From Carex sylvatica (lineage: Eukaryota > Streptophyta > Magnoliopsida > Poales > Cyperaceae), in NCBI GenBank assembly GCA_964058845.1, contig CAXKVR010000882.1:1-24673 (forward strand): a DNA stretch of 24,673 nt, in the 5' to 3' direction. Positions 8,691 through 19,284 of this stretch are shown here, one piece after another. The translations under genes were made by a program, and so were the position numbers. The notes beneath the pieces are model-generated. The model was not told the origin of the DNA. It was given only the letters and a program-made list of their open reading frames with translations, and searched no databases. The number at the start of each line of letters is the position of its first letter. The first letter of the stretch is position 1.

Positions 8691-10429
8691 TACACCTATA
8701 TTTAGGGTTCATATTGAATCGCTATTCAAGTCAACAGATAATTGTTTGTATTTCAATAAGAGCATTCCTAACTTATTTTTCATTGGCATTTAAAATAGTC
8801 CATACTGTTGAATTCTTATTTTTGTTACCCAGATTGTTAATGTTTCACTATTTTTTACAATTTTTACCAGTTACTATTTTTATTACCCAGTTACTATTTT
8901 TTACAATTTTTATTTAAAGAATTCTGCCTTGGAGATTTATGAAAAGCTCTACGAGAGGAAACTGAATAATATAGCAGTGATATCCCTACACTCATTGCCT
9001 GCATCTCTCTTGCATGCCATCTCTCTTGCATGCCAGCAGCATAACTTGACATGAACTAAAAATGGTATTTTTATAATTAAATAAAAGAAAATTCTTAAAT
9101 TGTAAATCTCTTATTTTGATCTTCTCCAATATTTTAAATTCTCAATAAAGAAAATTTTATACATGTAATATGTTCCATATGTTGAGTAACTAAATAGACT
9201 AAATTGTCTAAATTGTTATAAAAGTTCACAACAATAATATTCTTTAAAATGGACAGCACCAAATTATGTAAAAAAATTACATAAATAGTCATAGATATCG
9301 GGTGTGGTACATTTAGCATTTCTCCAAACGCGTATAATGTGAGAATATGACATTATCTATTTCAACTCATTTCAATAACAATGCGATTTACATGACTAAG
9401 TGTCTAAGTCTATCCTACTAGGCTCTTTTACAAGATAACCTTCGTTTTCTTATTGGGCTTAAAAAAAATACCCAATCTAGTTAACCTAAGTAGACAGTTT
9501 GCTCGAAGGAGAGATTCTCTGAAACAAAAGCTACCAGCAATTCGTGTGGCGTTACCTTGATGTCTCATAATTAACAATAGCATTTTGCTATTTAATTTGT
9601 GACGGTCTTTTATGTCTACACATATATATTCACATAAAAACTATATAAAAGTAGGAATATACTAAGAATCAACCTTTTATATTCTAGATGACGCATTGTG
9701 TTAAATATAATCATCATTACACTTATTATAATATACTCACTAGGAACAATTTCTTATTCGATTCAAATTGGTTGATCCAATTCGATTTGACCGAATGTGG
9801 TCCTTAACCAACCTACTCGATCGATAATTAAATAAATATGTTATGGATCTATTGTATTTGACACGTTTTTTTTATTATCTATTGTGAATTACTTATTTAT
9901 GATTATTAATAGTTGGATTAATTTTTTAGTGTTATGTTTGTTTGCAAAAATAAATAAGAAAAAAAATGCAAAACATACGTAATATGATTCACGGCAAACT
10001 TATTTTTTAAATATTCAAATATATTTAGCATTACACAACTTTTTTTTTGAAAAAAGAAGAAGATAAATTTAACTAATTATAAATTAAATTATGTATAAGA
10101 ATCTTGTTAACTTGTGTTTCCAAAAATCTTAACACGTGATATGATATAATCAGTAAAAAAATAATATAAAGTGGTAATAGACTCATCTAGCTTATTAACA
10201 TATTTAGTTATTATAAAAAAAATAGTAGTTAAATATAAATTTGCCAATTATAATTATTTATTTTAATACTTGTTTTTAGAATTTCAAAATATAATTTATA
10301 TTAATTTGTAACAAAATTTAAAACTAAATATACTCCAATTAATATACTATCAAAATAAATAAATAAAAAATCCAAAAATGTTGCTAGCTAGTAATTTAGC
10401 GGACAAGTCTGAACTTCTTATATATCTTG
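8691..10429. other. Long AT-rich region without recognised genes
   Basis: I see no protein domain, tRNA or rRNA here. Small items: 'catctctcttgcatgcc' occurs twice in tandem near 9002-9035, and 'ttcgattcaaattgg'/'ccaattcgatttgac' near 9758-9792 form a short imperfect inverted repeat. Translation of the longer frames gives only low-complexity, membrane-like strings typical of AT-rich DNA. Confidence 0.5.
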
Positions 10430-10860
10430 TTCTTCTCTGATATGACCTACAACACAAATGTAAAAAGGTTCTATACATGTATTAATTCGGCAACAATGGT
10501 TCAGTCTAATTCAGGTGGTTATATACATGAGAATGTTCATGTTGTAACTTCAGAAGCCAAGTTCTCGGACTATCAAATCAGTTGATTCAAATATATATAT
10601 GCACTCAGAAACAGAAGCAACCAAGCAATTCCACAAGAAGAAGCCAAACAATTCACACAAAAAAAGATGAAACTTCACAATGAAGCCAAGCAATTCACAC
10701 AAAAAAGACGAAACTTCACAATTGAACTATCAAATCAGTTGGTTCATATATGTACTCCAGAATTTCGGTGAAGTACATATAGCTTGTAAAACAATCAGCT
10801 ATTATGCAAAAGAATTAAGTTACTGATGAGGATAATAAGAAAAGAAGTTAATAAGGACAC
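10430..10860. repeat. MITE-free paralogue of the 6290-7500 segment
   Basis: The order 'ttcttctctgatatga', 'attaattcgg', 'actatcaaatcagttggttcat', 'aatttcggtgaagta', 'gcaaaagaa', 'gttactgatgagga' is the same as at 6288-7504 but without the two hAT MITEs found there. Internally, 'actatcaaatcagttg' (10569 and 10728) and 'gaagccaa.caattcacac' (about 10640 and 10682) are locally duplicated. Confidence 0.65.
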
Positions 10861-11591
10861 TCAAGTCTGTTTGGCAATATGGAAATTTTGTGGCAATGAA
10901 AATTTTTAATATGAGAATGAAAATTTCAATTTGTTAAAACTAAAGTTATTTAATCTATTGAAAATTTTACAATATAAGTGTTTGGCAAATGCATGAAAAA
11001 TTTATTATGATGTTAAATTTCTTCTTCTTTTAATAGAAATGTCATACTAAAATTAAATTATATTAAGTGTATTGATACTAATCACTGATTATGATTAATA
11101 TAATTATATATATCAGATTCTCAAAAAAAATATTAAATGAGTGAATATAAATGAATTACTGTGAAATTACAAAGAGTTCTTTAATCTCCGTCATGCACAA
11201 CTTATAAACCATATAGATAATATATAAAATGAATAAATTTGACAATTAAATATGGTTTCAACTATTGCAATAAATAATTGGAGCATTCTTAGAAGCAAGA
11301 ATTTTTGGACTTGAACAACTTCAAATTAATTAAGCTGAAAAGAGCTACGTAAGTTGGGGAAAAAAAACGGAGCTAAGACTCAATTTTGTTTTTGCTCCAT
11401 AAAAAGTTGAAGGTTGTTGGAAACTAAACCCTTCTAGGAAAATGAAATAGGAAATAAAAAGATGTTGCTGAATGATTGAAGAGAAAAAAAAAATACTAAT
11501 GTAGTTATTTTTTCTAAGAAAATTCATAGAATGAGAGCTACCGAACATGCTCTTAGATTGTCATATAATAAAGAGAAAGACATCAAATTTA
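10861..11591. other. AT-rich spacer with possible MITE fragments
   Basis: 'gtctgtttggcaat' at about 10867 resembles the start of some plant MITEs, and 'gagagctaccgaacatgctctta' (shown in part) near 11533-11554 resembles an end of another. I could not pair either with a partner or a target duplication. No gene is recognised; short ORFs are not convincing. Confidence 0.3.
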
Positions 11592-12364
11592 CACTACAGC
11601 AGATCGGACCATTAGTGACTAGTAAAATCGGTCACTGATTGCCAAGGCGTCGGTCGCTGAAGCCAAAATTGGTCAATGATAGCTAAAATTGGTCGTTGAT
11701 ACCCGGTTGCTGAAGGCCTCTTCGCTGATGCTCGCCCGATGATGTCATTGATCCCTGAATGATGTCATCTCGGTCGCTGATACCTTTTCAATCAGCGATC
11801 GATTTTTTTTTGTCGCTGTTGGTTTTTGCAGACATTATGTAAAGGCATCAGCGACCTATGAAATCGGTCGCTGATAACCAAAAACTGATCGTTGATGCCA
11901 TGGGTATGAGCGACCAAAATAATCGGTCTCTGATACTCAAGAACTCGCATTTTTATTTCTAGAAAAACACAATCGATTAAACTGATGTACATACATGACC
12001 TAGGTTCTAATTATTTACCATCACTGATCTCCATTGGTCCAGTAAAGACATCAATCAGTGTTGATCCACTCAAAATCTAACGGATCATGAAACAACCATA
12101 TGGTAAATGTAATCCTCTCAGTGCCATCGTCCGTTTAGTCAAACCGATGTTGAAGAGTCATCTAGTACTAAATGTTCATGAAATTCAACCGATGGCAAAG
12201 GAGGGGGTCATGAGGGGGTCCATCAACGCTATCGGTTTGTTATCCAGAACAGACGATAAAAAGTTAATTGTAATTACAATGCCGCCACTCATCACGTATA
12301 TCATCTGTACGGAAGTACATCTGATGATAAATGGATGATGAGAAAAGTATTTTTTGTAGCAGTG
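11592..12364. mobile_element. Short non-autonomous CACTA (En/Spm-like) element
   Basis: It begins CACTACAGCAGATCGG and ends ...TTTTTGTAGCAGTG, giving the CACT/AGTG termini of CACTA elements. The left third is packed with a degenerate 12-mer of the form 'atcggtcgctgat' in both orientations (more than ten occurrences from 11610 to 11940), typical of subterminal transposase-binding repeats. The right part has a different repeat type ('accgatg', 'catctg'). Flanking triplets are TTA and TAT, so no intact 3-bp target duplication is seen. No transposase is encoded. Two short ORFs inside are artefacts. Confidence 0.7.
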
Positions 12365-13420
12365 TATGTTGGTCTTCTTGAGTAATGTTCAGTTTTAAGT
12401 AGCACAATCTTCATCGATATTTTGACACAACATTTTCAAAATTCGCATTATTAAAAACAACTTCACAAACATTGCAATGTGGTGCGCATTGTGTAGACAA
12501 ATCTCGAAATATAGAATAAAATAATATTAATAAAAGCCGAATTCTCCGAGCAGTAACATGCATGATTACTACGAGTCCGTATCCGCTGAGATATTTTAAA
12601 TTTTCAGTTTATTTACAATTGTGTTAATTATTTTTCGGTGCCTATATATTCGAAATGCAGAGGTTCAGTATTATTTTGCTTAGAGATTTATGCAGAATGA
12701 ATTTAAACAATTCGGATTTCCACAGATTAACTCCAAATATGTTATATCAGAGGATTTGAATTCATTTGTACATGATGGTGGGGAACAGCGGTCCGTATTG
12801 TGCTCTAAAGACTAGCTAACGTGACATTTCTTAATTAATTACTTGCTTTTCTCTTAATGGTCATTGCATCCAGTACGGCATTGTAATTAATTAACAGGTT
12901 TGGGTAAGAACGATTCTTAATAAAGTAATTAAACAAGTTCTTTTAAAGAAATAATAAATAAATAAAAGGAATTGACTGAAGATGCTCTTAAAGTCCGCAC
13001 CTTTTATTTATCTTTTCAGTAAGACTGATCAATTATTAATTTTTCTTGGGCAAAGGACTGCTCCACTATTCATTTCTTCATTTTTTTTTGTTAGTCATTA
13101 ACTGGGAATTCACATCCTAGCGAATCTGGACCGTTTTATTTAACTTAGCACAAATCTCAAAGCCCAATAATATTGCTCCCTATGCTAACCCGAATCTCAA
13201 AGTGGCTGAAAATTAATCTCAAACCGTAAAGTTAGGAGAATCTTTACAGTACCTGAAAATATACGTTTCCATTGACTGGAGTCTCAACCATATATACGTC
13301 TGTATCCTCTCAAAAATTAGATCGCCATACTCTTAATTAAAATCCCAAATCCAAAAACCAATTATGATCCCCTCGAAAATGAAGAATCTACGCGAAGCAG
13401 GTTGGTTTGGTCTCGCCTCC
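12365..13420. other. Spacer, no gene recognised
   Basis: AT-rich DNA without a recognisable coding region or RNA gene. The 13140-13420 part is slightly less AT-rich and is the target into which the copia element inserted; the presumed left target site is 'gcctcc' ending at 13420. Confidence 0.4.
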
Positions 13421-13744
13421 TGTAACCAATTGTATGTGTTTCTCTTGTTTTCCTAATTAAGTTACTTTGTAACAATTGTATAGGTTTATATTTAGTGAAC
13501 AATTAAATTATATCTTTTTATAGTGCTGTTTTTGCTAAATTCGTTTCCAGGAATAACATGCATGCTTCCTGATTGAGATGCTTCCTAAATTACAATTCCT
13601 GGATACTTTGCCTAATTACACCCTAATTACAAGCTAGGTACCAAGTATAGCTTTGACAGCTGTACCATGGATACTAGTCTTTATTTGTTTCCTATTTACA
13701 GCCTATGATGAATATACTGAGGCTATTATTCCTATTTCTCAACA
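13421..13744 (-). mobile_element. 3' LTR of a Ty1/copia retrotransposon
   Basis: Directly after the pol remnant, on the minus strand, a short purine tract (TTGAGGAG) is followed by TGTTGAGAAATAGG, the usual position and look of a copia 3' LTR start. The proposed end GGTTACA, completing 5'-TG...CA-3', lies at 13421, giving 324 bp. A TATA-like CTATAAAAAG on the minus strand (about 13515-13524) fits a U3 promoter. The inner edge is well supported; the outer edge rests on the TG/CA rule only. Confidence 0.6.
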
Positions 13745-13748
13745 CTCC

Positions 13749-14136
13749 TCAAGTGGGTTCGAATAAATATATTGAACCCAACTTGTCGAGTATGTTTATA
13801 TGGTTGACCTTGCCAAGTGTCTTTGTGAAAATATCTTCTAGTTGCTCTTTGCTTTTGACAAATGGAGTTTTTATTTCTCTCGATTGTACTTTTTCTTTGA
13901 CAAAGTGACAGTCTACCACTATATGTTTTGTCCTTTCGTGCATGGAAGATTGGATTAGATGCAATATGTCGTGCAGCTTGATTATCACAGTACATTTGCA
14001 TGGTTCTTGTGTGCTCTATCTTCATGTCATTGAGTAATTGCTTAATCCAGATAAACTCACTTGTTGTGAATGCCATGGCTCGATATTATGCTTCTGCACT
14101 TGATCTAGCCACAACATTATACTTCTTGCTTTTCCG
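13749..14136 (-). pseudogene. Ty1/copia pol fragment: RNase H C-terminus, broken
   Basis: Two overlapping minus-strand frames together give the end of a copia polyprotein: an SSAEA block, the 'MYCDNQAA' motif of plant copia RNase H, an HI/VDCHF stretch and the terminal 'EDIFTK.LG' block before a TGA at 13749-13751. It is dead: a TAA lies in frame at 14086-14088 and a frameshift of about four bases falls near 13938-13942. Recognisable similarity stops at about 14136, so gag, protease, integrase, reverse transcriptase and the 5' LTR are missing. The minus orientation agrees with the LTR on its lower-coordinate side. Confidence 0.85.
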
Positions 14137-14597
14137 TTAGTTCATAAAGTTGGATGAGGAAGAGATGAGATGAGCGATTCAGTATCTCATGTTTGATAAA
14201 GAAAAATTGAGAAGGCACTATGCTTTATTTGTCAATGGTAGAATTTATCAACAAGATTGTGTCGCATATAGAATAAAGTTTCGAATAGCAGAGGGGATGG
14301 GTTTTAGTGAACATGAATGGTTATTTTCAAGCGTGATGTTTGACCGTTATTGCTATGATACTTGTTGTATGAGGTCTATGCAGTTGTAATTATGAATGAG
14401 GAGGATATTTTTTGTTATTAGTGATCGATATACCTCAGCCCCCGTGTGTGTGGCTTATGAACATTTGGATAGGTTTAATTATTTTTTGGTAGTAAATGTA
14501 TCATGTCCAGCTGATCATATATATGCTGATTAGTATGCTGTCATTTGGATTGGATGTATGGATGAACAACATATTTTGTGTATGGATGCATGTATAA
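14137..14597. other. Unassigned sequence next to the copia remnant
   Basis: A 66-residue + strand ORF (14189-14389) with mixed composition (…HYALFVNGRIYQQD…) looks less random than its neighbours, but I recognise no family. It could be a transposon fragment or chance. Confidence 0.25.
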
Positions 14598-14775
14598 TTA
14601 ATTTGGATGTTTTGTTATATATGCATATGTTGAATTGGGGTCTATTATTTTGGATGTTTAATTAATTTGGATATTTTGTAATATATGCATATGTCGAATT
14701 GGAGTCTATTATTTTAGATATTTAATTAATTTGGATGTTTTATAATTAATATATGCATATGTTTAATTTAACTTT
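14598..14775. repeat. 64-bp tandem repeat, about 2.7 copies
   Basis: Units start with 'ttaatttggat' at 14598, 14662 and 14726. Each carries 'atatatgcatatgt' and 'tctattattttgga' in order, with a few substitutions. The third unit is partial. Confidence 0.85.
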
Positions 14776-15065
14776 ATTGCATATATAGTTATGTTACTCT
14801 AATTAGTTATGAAAACTTAATTATTGTGAACTTTGTCGACCTTGAATATGTTTAATTTAAACATTCATGAGTATTGTCTAGTAATTAATAAGCTAGCTAG
14901 CTTATATAGTTAGTGATATATATATATATATGTTACTCTCTTGGTTAATTATGAATATTTCTGTTAAAAAAATCTAACAAAAAAATTTCAATTGATATGG
15001 TTAATGATCCTTAACTATATATTATTGAGTTAGAATTATGTATGATATTAAATAATTAGTAACAC
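14776..15065. other. AT-rich spacer with short (TA)n
   Basis: Contains a (TA)8-like microsatellite at 14917-14932 and nothing else recognised. Confidence 0.4.
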
Positions 15066-15476
15066 CATCAGTTAAATATACTGATGTACATGCATGACCA
15101 ATATTCTAATTATTTAATTATCAAAGCTGCCAATCAAAAATACAACATCGATTTAGTAAGGATACCATACAGTGTTGATCAATCTGACACCAACAAATCA
15201 TGTACACAACGGATGGTAAAAGTAATCCCCTCAGTGCCATTGGCTGTTTAGCAGAACCGATGTTGAAGAGTCGCTCAATACTAACTGTTCGTGAAATTTA
15301 ACAGATGACAAAGGAGGGCGTCAGGAGGGGGTCCATCAATGCCATCGGTTTGTTATCTAGAACAGACGGTAAAAAATCAACATAATTACATCGCTACCAC
15401 TCGTGACTCACACCATCTGTGCGGAAGCATATCTGATGGTAAAGAGGCAATGGCAAAAATATTTTTTGTAGTTGTG
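15066..15476. mobile_element. 3' arm of a CACTA element (second copy)
   Basis: Colinear with 11968-12364: 'actgatgtacat.catgacc', 'ttctaattattta', 'cagtgttgatc', 'ccgatgttgaagagtc', 'gggggtccatcaa' and the terminal 'attttttgta' all recur in order. The end is GTTGTG instead of GCAGTG, so the terminal repeat is mutated. The left arm rich in 'ggtcgctgat' repeats is absent. This is either a truncated copy or a separate element sharing one end. Confidence 0.8.
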
Positions 15477-15689
15477 TTATTTGGAAAAACAACCACCTCT
15501 ATTTTTACAACAAATTTTGATGGCGGGCTTCTCTATTATTAGGTTATGGAACAAAATTTTCACAGTTTAGGCTTTCAAAGAATGTTTGTATTTAATTCGT
15601 CTATTTAATTCATAAAGATGTTGAAAAAAAATGTAAAATGAATATATTATGAACGTTTATTTAAAATCCTGTCATTATGTATGAAATTA

Positions 15690-16350
15690 CTACTACATAA
15701 ATAGAGATTGCACACTGATATAAATTGAGGAGCTACACGGATTTTCTGCCATGTATAGTGTGGGGGTTTAGAAATCCCTGAATAAATTATACACGGATAT
15801 TTATCCGTGTACAATTACTAAGAGCTACACGGAATATTACATAAACAGCCATGTACAATTCCTTGCCAGTGGCGCTCTCCATAATCGAGCTACACTGATT
15901 ATGACATAAACAGCCGTGTACAATTCCTCTTTCTACACCCACTTTTATATTAACATCCGTGTACAATTAGTATTTATACACGGCTTATTACATAAAAACC
16001 ATGTACAATTTCTGGATAACTACATGGATTATATATTACATAAACAGCCGTATACAATTAATGGAGAACTAAACATAATTTTACATAAACAGCCATTTAC
16101 GATCACTCTTTCTACACGTACGTCTAGTCTAAATTAATTCTGTGTATAATAACTATTTCTACACGGCTTATTACATTAACTGCCATTTACGATCACTCTT
16201 TCTACACGTACGTCTAGTCTAATATCTGTGTAGAATAACTATTTCTACACAGATATTTACATTAACAGCCGTGTAGCTCTCTTATATTTTTATTTGCTCT
16301 TTAAATACCTTTCTACACGGATTTTGGTTAAATATCCGTGTAGAATGGTC
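15690..16350 (-). mobile_element. Subterminal repeat array of a CACTA element
   Basis: The motif 'ctacacgg' and its complement 'ccgtgta' alternate throughout (for example 15734, 15790, 15805, 15826, 15914, 15957, 15979), many pairs enclosing 'ttattacataaacag' so that each unit can fold back. The outer edge 'ctactacataaatag' resembles a decayed CACTACTACAAAAA end. A 100-bp unit is tandemly repeated (gccatttacgatcactc at 16092 and 16192). Together with the protease exons further in, this is best read as the 3' end of a CACTA element oriented on the minus strand. Confidence 0.65.
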
Positions 16351-16546
16351 TTACTTTTTTTTCAATTTTTATTCTTTTTTTGGTTAGCCTCCAGTTTGCT
16401 AGCCATTTAAAATCAGATCAATTTCAAAACAGAGAATTTCAAAGATCAGAATACCAAAACTCCTAAATAAAATTATACAAATTTCATGTACACTAAATTA
16501 TGAAAATAATGCAAAATTCATGTACACTAAATTATATAAATCCATA

Positions 16547-16965
16547 TTATGGTTTACAAAATTCGGATCGAAACCAACTTGCCCACATACATCTAAATTC
16601 ATCTATCTGCTCCTTGGAGTAACTCTTTGTCTTTGATGTAAACTACAAAATTCAAAATATATAAGTTACAAAAATATAATATAGCAACTACATCTCTATT
16701 TTGCTTTATAAAAATAAATATTGTAATTATAACAATGCAACTAATAAAACAAATTTAGTAGAATAAAATATTAGAGAAAATCAATAGTAATTATATGGAC
16801 AAGTCAAGGCAAACATATGAATTTCAAATTAATATAATTACATACCGGATATTGTGGCCATCTGAATTGTAAGCATGTGACAAAGTAATACATATAAATC
16901 ATCGTGTAATAACCGCATTCCCAACCAGCCTCCTGTTGCAGGCATTGAAATTTATATTTAGTGGC
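16547..16965 (-). pseudogene. CACTA-borne Ulp1-like C48 cysteine protease, C-terminal exons
   Basis: Read on the minus strand, 16965-16846 is open for 40 codons and contains CLQQEAGWECGYYTM, which matches the Ulp1/SENP catalytic block: the Gln of the oxyanion hole followed by the Cys nucleophile in ECGYY. It is bounded by 'aacatag|' and '|gtatgt'. A second exon, 16642-16547, after 'tttgtag|', reads FTSKTKSYSKEQIDEF and runs to a TAA at 16547-16549; the YSKEQIDEFR block is typical of the C-terminus of these proteins. Both junctions are phase 0. Plant CACTA elements often carry such a Ulp1-like domain. A likely upstream exon ending about 17034 (frame ...GKNRNRLN-stop-KWLDV) has a TGA at 17046-17048 where Trp would fit, and nothing is recognisable further upstream, so the gene is broken. 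Confidence 0.65.
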
Positions 16966-17099
16966 CTATGTTAGAATGACAATAATTTTTGGAACAAATT
17001 AAATATGAAATTATAAAATTATAGTGTGTTCACATCAAGCCACTTTCAGTTCAATCTATTTCTGTTCTTGCCCATGCTTTGCAATCCTCCCTCTTTAAT

Positions 17100-17541
17100 A
17101 TATTAAGAAAAAGCCCTTACAAAATTGAGTGACTGTAATTAGCAATTCCACAATTTGTTATAATTGAAAGTCAAACCAAGTGAATTATTATTTGTTACTT
17201 TGATACACTTGTGCAGATTTGTTTGGATTGCTGAGGAGTAATTTTTTTCTCTGGGCCGTAAAGAACACTCTCCGTGGCAAATAACACTCTCCATATAAGA
17301 GACCGGACCGTCCCTCCGGGTTGAAGAGAAGAAATAAATTTTGGGACCGGACCGTCCCTCTGGTCTTGTGCCTAGTGGGATCTTCTGTGCCGCTGTCCAC
17401 ACTTTCGCAATAAAATGAATAAATTTCGAATAAAAATAGGGAGACCGGAGGGCTCCTTCGATCCTAAAGAAAGGATAATATTCGCACCGGAGGGCTCCTC
17501 CGATCCTAAAGAAAGGATAATGTTCGCACTTGGTTGCACGG
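17100..17541. other. GC-richer repeat block, origin unknown
   Basis: From about 17230 the base composition becomes clearly richer in G and C. 'gaccggaccgtccctc' occurs at 17301 and 17345, and 'aacactctcc' occurs twice at about 17263 and 17283. It may be part of an LTR or other retroelement end. Short ORFs on both strands are not credible genes. Confidence 0.4.
17444..17527. repeat. 42-bp tandem repeat, two copies
   Basis: Units at 17444-17485 and 17486-17527 start 'accggagggctcct' and continue 'cgatcctaaagaaaggata'. They differ at only a few positions. Confidence 0.85.
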
Positions 17542-17969
17542 GAGGCGTGGCTAATATGCTTTTGTATGAATATAGGTCGAAATACATATGGTCCAAATTT
17601 GAAATTTCAAAATCTAAAAAGTCGATTTGAACCGTTCATCTTGTTCTCCATATTAATATGTGCTTGGAGACCAAATTTTATATTTTTCTGAATTTTTTTA
17701 CTATTTATTAAGCTACTTTGAAACTTGTTAATCCAACGGTGGCTGCTGATTTTACTGTTTTGTTAAGCCACCGTTGGATCAACAATTTTTAAAGGGGCTT
17801 AATAAATAGTAAAAAAATTCAGAAAAATATAAAATTTGGTCTCCAATCACATATTAATATGGAGAACAAGATGAACGGTTCATATTGACTTTTTGAATTT
17901 TGAAATTTCAAATTTGGACCATATGTATTTCGGCTCATATGCATACGAAAGCATATTAGCCACTCTCTC
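17542..17969. mobile_element. Fold-back MITE, family B copy 1
   Basis: Ends 'gtggctaatatgc' and 'gcatattagccac' are inverted. The arms continue through 'gaaccgttcatcttgttctc', 'tttactatttattaag' and a central hairpin 'ccaacggtggct...agccaccgttgg'. Length is about 428 bp, with no coding capacity. Its internal core is shared with copies 2 and 3, but the termini differ in detail, so it is a diverged subfamily. Confidence 0.8.
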
Positions 17970-17978
17970 TATATATAG

Positions 17979-18365
17979 GAGAGTTCCAATGCCTCATGTC
18001 TTTCATACCTCATCATACCTCATATTTTTTATCTTTATTTTTGAAGTTCAAATTATCGATCCGAATCGTTCAACATGATATATACACTAAAATATAGTTA
18101 GGACGAAATTTTATAATTTTTGAAAAAAATTTACTATTTTTTAAGATGGGTAGAAAATCACTGTTTTTTGAACGGTTCAAAAAAAGTGATTTTGTATCTA
18201 TCTTAAAATATAGTAAAAAAAATTTCAAAAAATATAAAATTTTATCTCCATATGTATAAATATTATGTTGAACAATTATGATCGACAATTTGGACTTTGA
18301 AAACGAAGATATAAAATATGAGGTATGATGAGGTATGAAAAAGATGAGTCAATAGAACCCTTCTC
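17979..18365. mobile_element. Fold-back MITE, family E
   Basis: The left end 'gagagttccaat' and right end 'atagaacccttctc' are imperfect inverted repeats, followed inward by 'catacctcatcatacctcat' and its complement. The centre folds as 'aaaatcactg...aaaagtgatttt'. It is flanked by TA-rich dinucleotide runs. Related half-copy at 7918-8218. Two short ORFs inside come from the palindrome. Confidence 0.75.
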
Positions 18366-18378
18366 ATATATATATGTA

Positions 18379-18791
18379 GAGTAGAACTAGGGTGTTCTTA
18401 AGCTCACCAAAGTGTTTGGTGAGCTTAACTTCAAAATCCATCAAATCGATTTTAAATGATGAATCTGAACTGTTGAAATCCGCTTACCTTACGAGTGATG
18501 CGTCTACATGTGAAAATTTTAAACATTCGAATTAATTTAGTATAAAGTCAAGCGGTCAAAAAATGTTCAAAAAATGAATGCACTAAAATTAATTTATTAA
18601 CCTTCTAATTTTGACCAATTAACTTTATACTAAATTAATTTGAATGCTTAAAATTTTCACATGTAGACGCATCACTCGTAAGGTAGGCGAGTTCCAACGG
18701 TTCGGATTCGTCATTTGAAACCGATTTGATAGATTTTGGAGTTAAGCTCACCAAACACTTTGATGAGCTTAAGAACACCCTAGTTCTACTC
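18379..18791. mobile_element. Fold-back MITE, family A copy 2
   Basis: Perfect terminal repeat GAGTAGAACTAGGGTGTTC / GAACACCCTAGTTCTACTC. It is the same family as 4606-5010, including 'taccttacgagtgatg' and 'ctacatgtgaaaattttaa' in both arms. The left end holds a perfect small palindrome at 18398-18428 (14-base arms, 3-base loop). It is flanked by TA repeats on both sides. Confidence 0.9.
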
Positions 18792-18816
18792 ATATATATA
18801 TATATATATATATATA
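18792..18816. repeat. (AT)n microsatellite between MITEs
   Basis: About twelve uninterrupted AT dinucleotides filling the gap between family A copy 2 and family B copy 2. Confidence 0.95.
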
Positions 18817-19241
18817 GAGGTTCGCTACTATGCTTATATAAGCATATCCCCACATATGCTTATAATTCATTTTTGTGCTTCCAATATCCAAATGGTCGAT
18901 CTGAACCGTTCATCTTGTTCTCCATATTAATATGTGCTTGGAGACCAAATTTTACATTGTTCTGAATTTTTTTACTATTTATTAAGCCACTTTGAAAATT
19001 ATTAATCCAACGGTGGCTGCTAATTTTACTGTTTTGTGCAGCCACCGTTGGATCAGCGATTTTCAAAGTGGCTTAATAAATAGTAAAAAAATTCAGAAAA
19101 ATATAAAATTTAGTCTCCAAGTACATTTCAATATAGAGATCACATCTAATGGTTCAGATCGACCATTTGGACATTGAAAATACAAAAATGAGTTATAAGC
19201 ATATGTGGGGATATGCTTATATAAGCATAGTAGCCAACCTC
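18817..19241. mobile_element. Fold-back MITE, family B copy 2
   Basis: The ends GAGGTTCGCTACTATGC and GCATAGTAGCCAACCTC are inverted repeats. Just inside lies the perfect palindrome ATGCTTATATAAGCAT (18830-18845, mirrored near the right end), and the centre carries 'ccaacggtggctg...cagccaccgttgg'. Length is 425 bp, the same as copy 3 and very similar to it. ORFs on both strands are mirror products of the palindrome. Confidence 0.9.

Positions 19242-19251
<10 letters not shown>

Positions 19252-19280
<29 letters not shown>
19252..19280. repeat. (GA)n microsatellite
   Basis: About fourteen GA dinucleotides following a short TA run at 19242-19252. Confidence 0.95.

Positions 19281-19284
<4 letters not shown>

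Noticed and set aside
12087..12338. + strand ORF of 83 residues
   Set aside because: Lies wholly in the CACTA 3' arm; the homologous arm at 15066-15476 does not keep the frame.
15690..16350. CRISPR-like array of regularly spaced repeats
   Set aside because: The repeats alternate in orientation, vary in spacing and sequence, and lie in a plant genome next to a CACTA protease remnant; a subterminal transposon array explains them.
17139..17630. Overlapping ORFs on both strands in the GC-richer block
   Set aside because: Produced by short repeats read in several frames; no recognisable domain.
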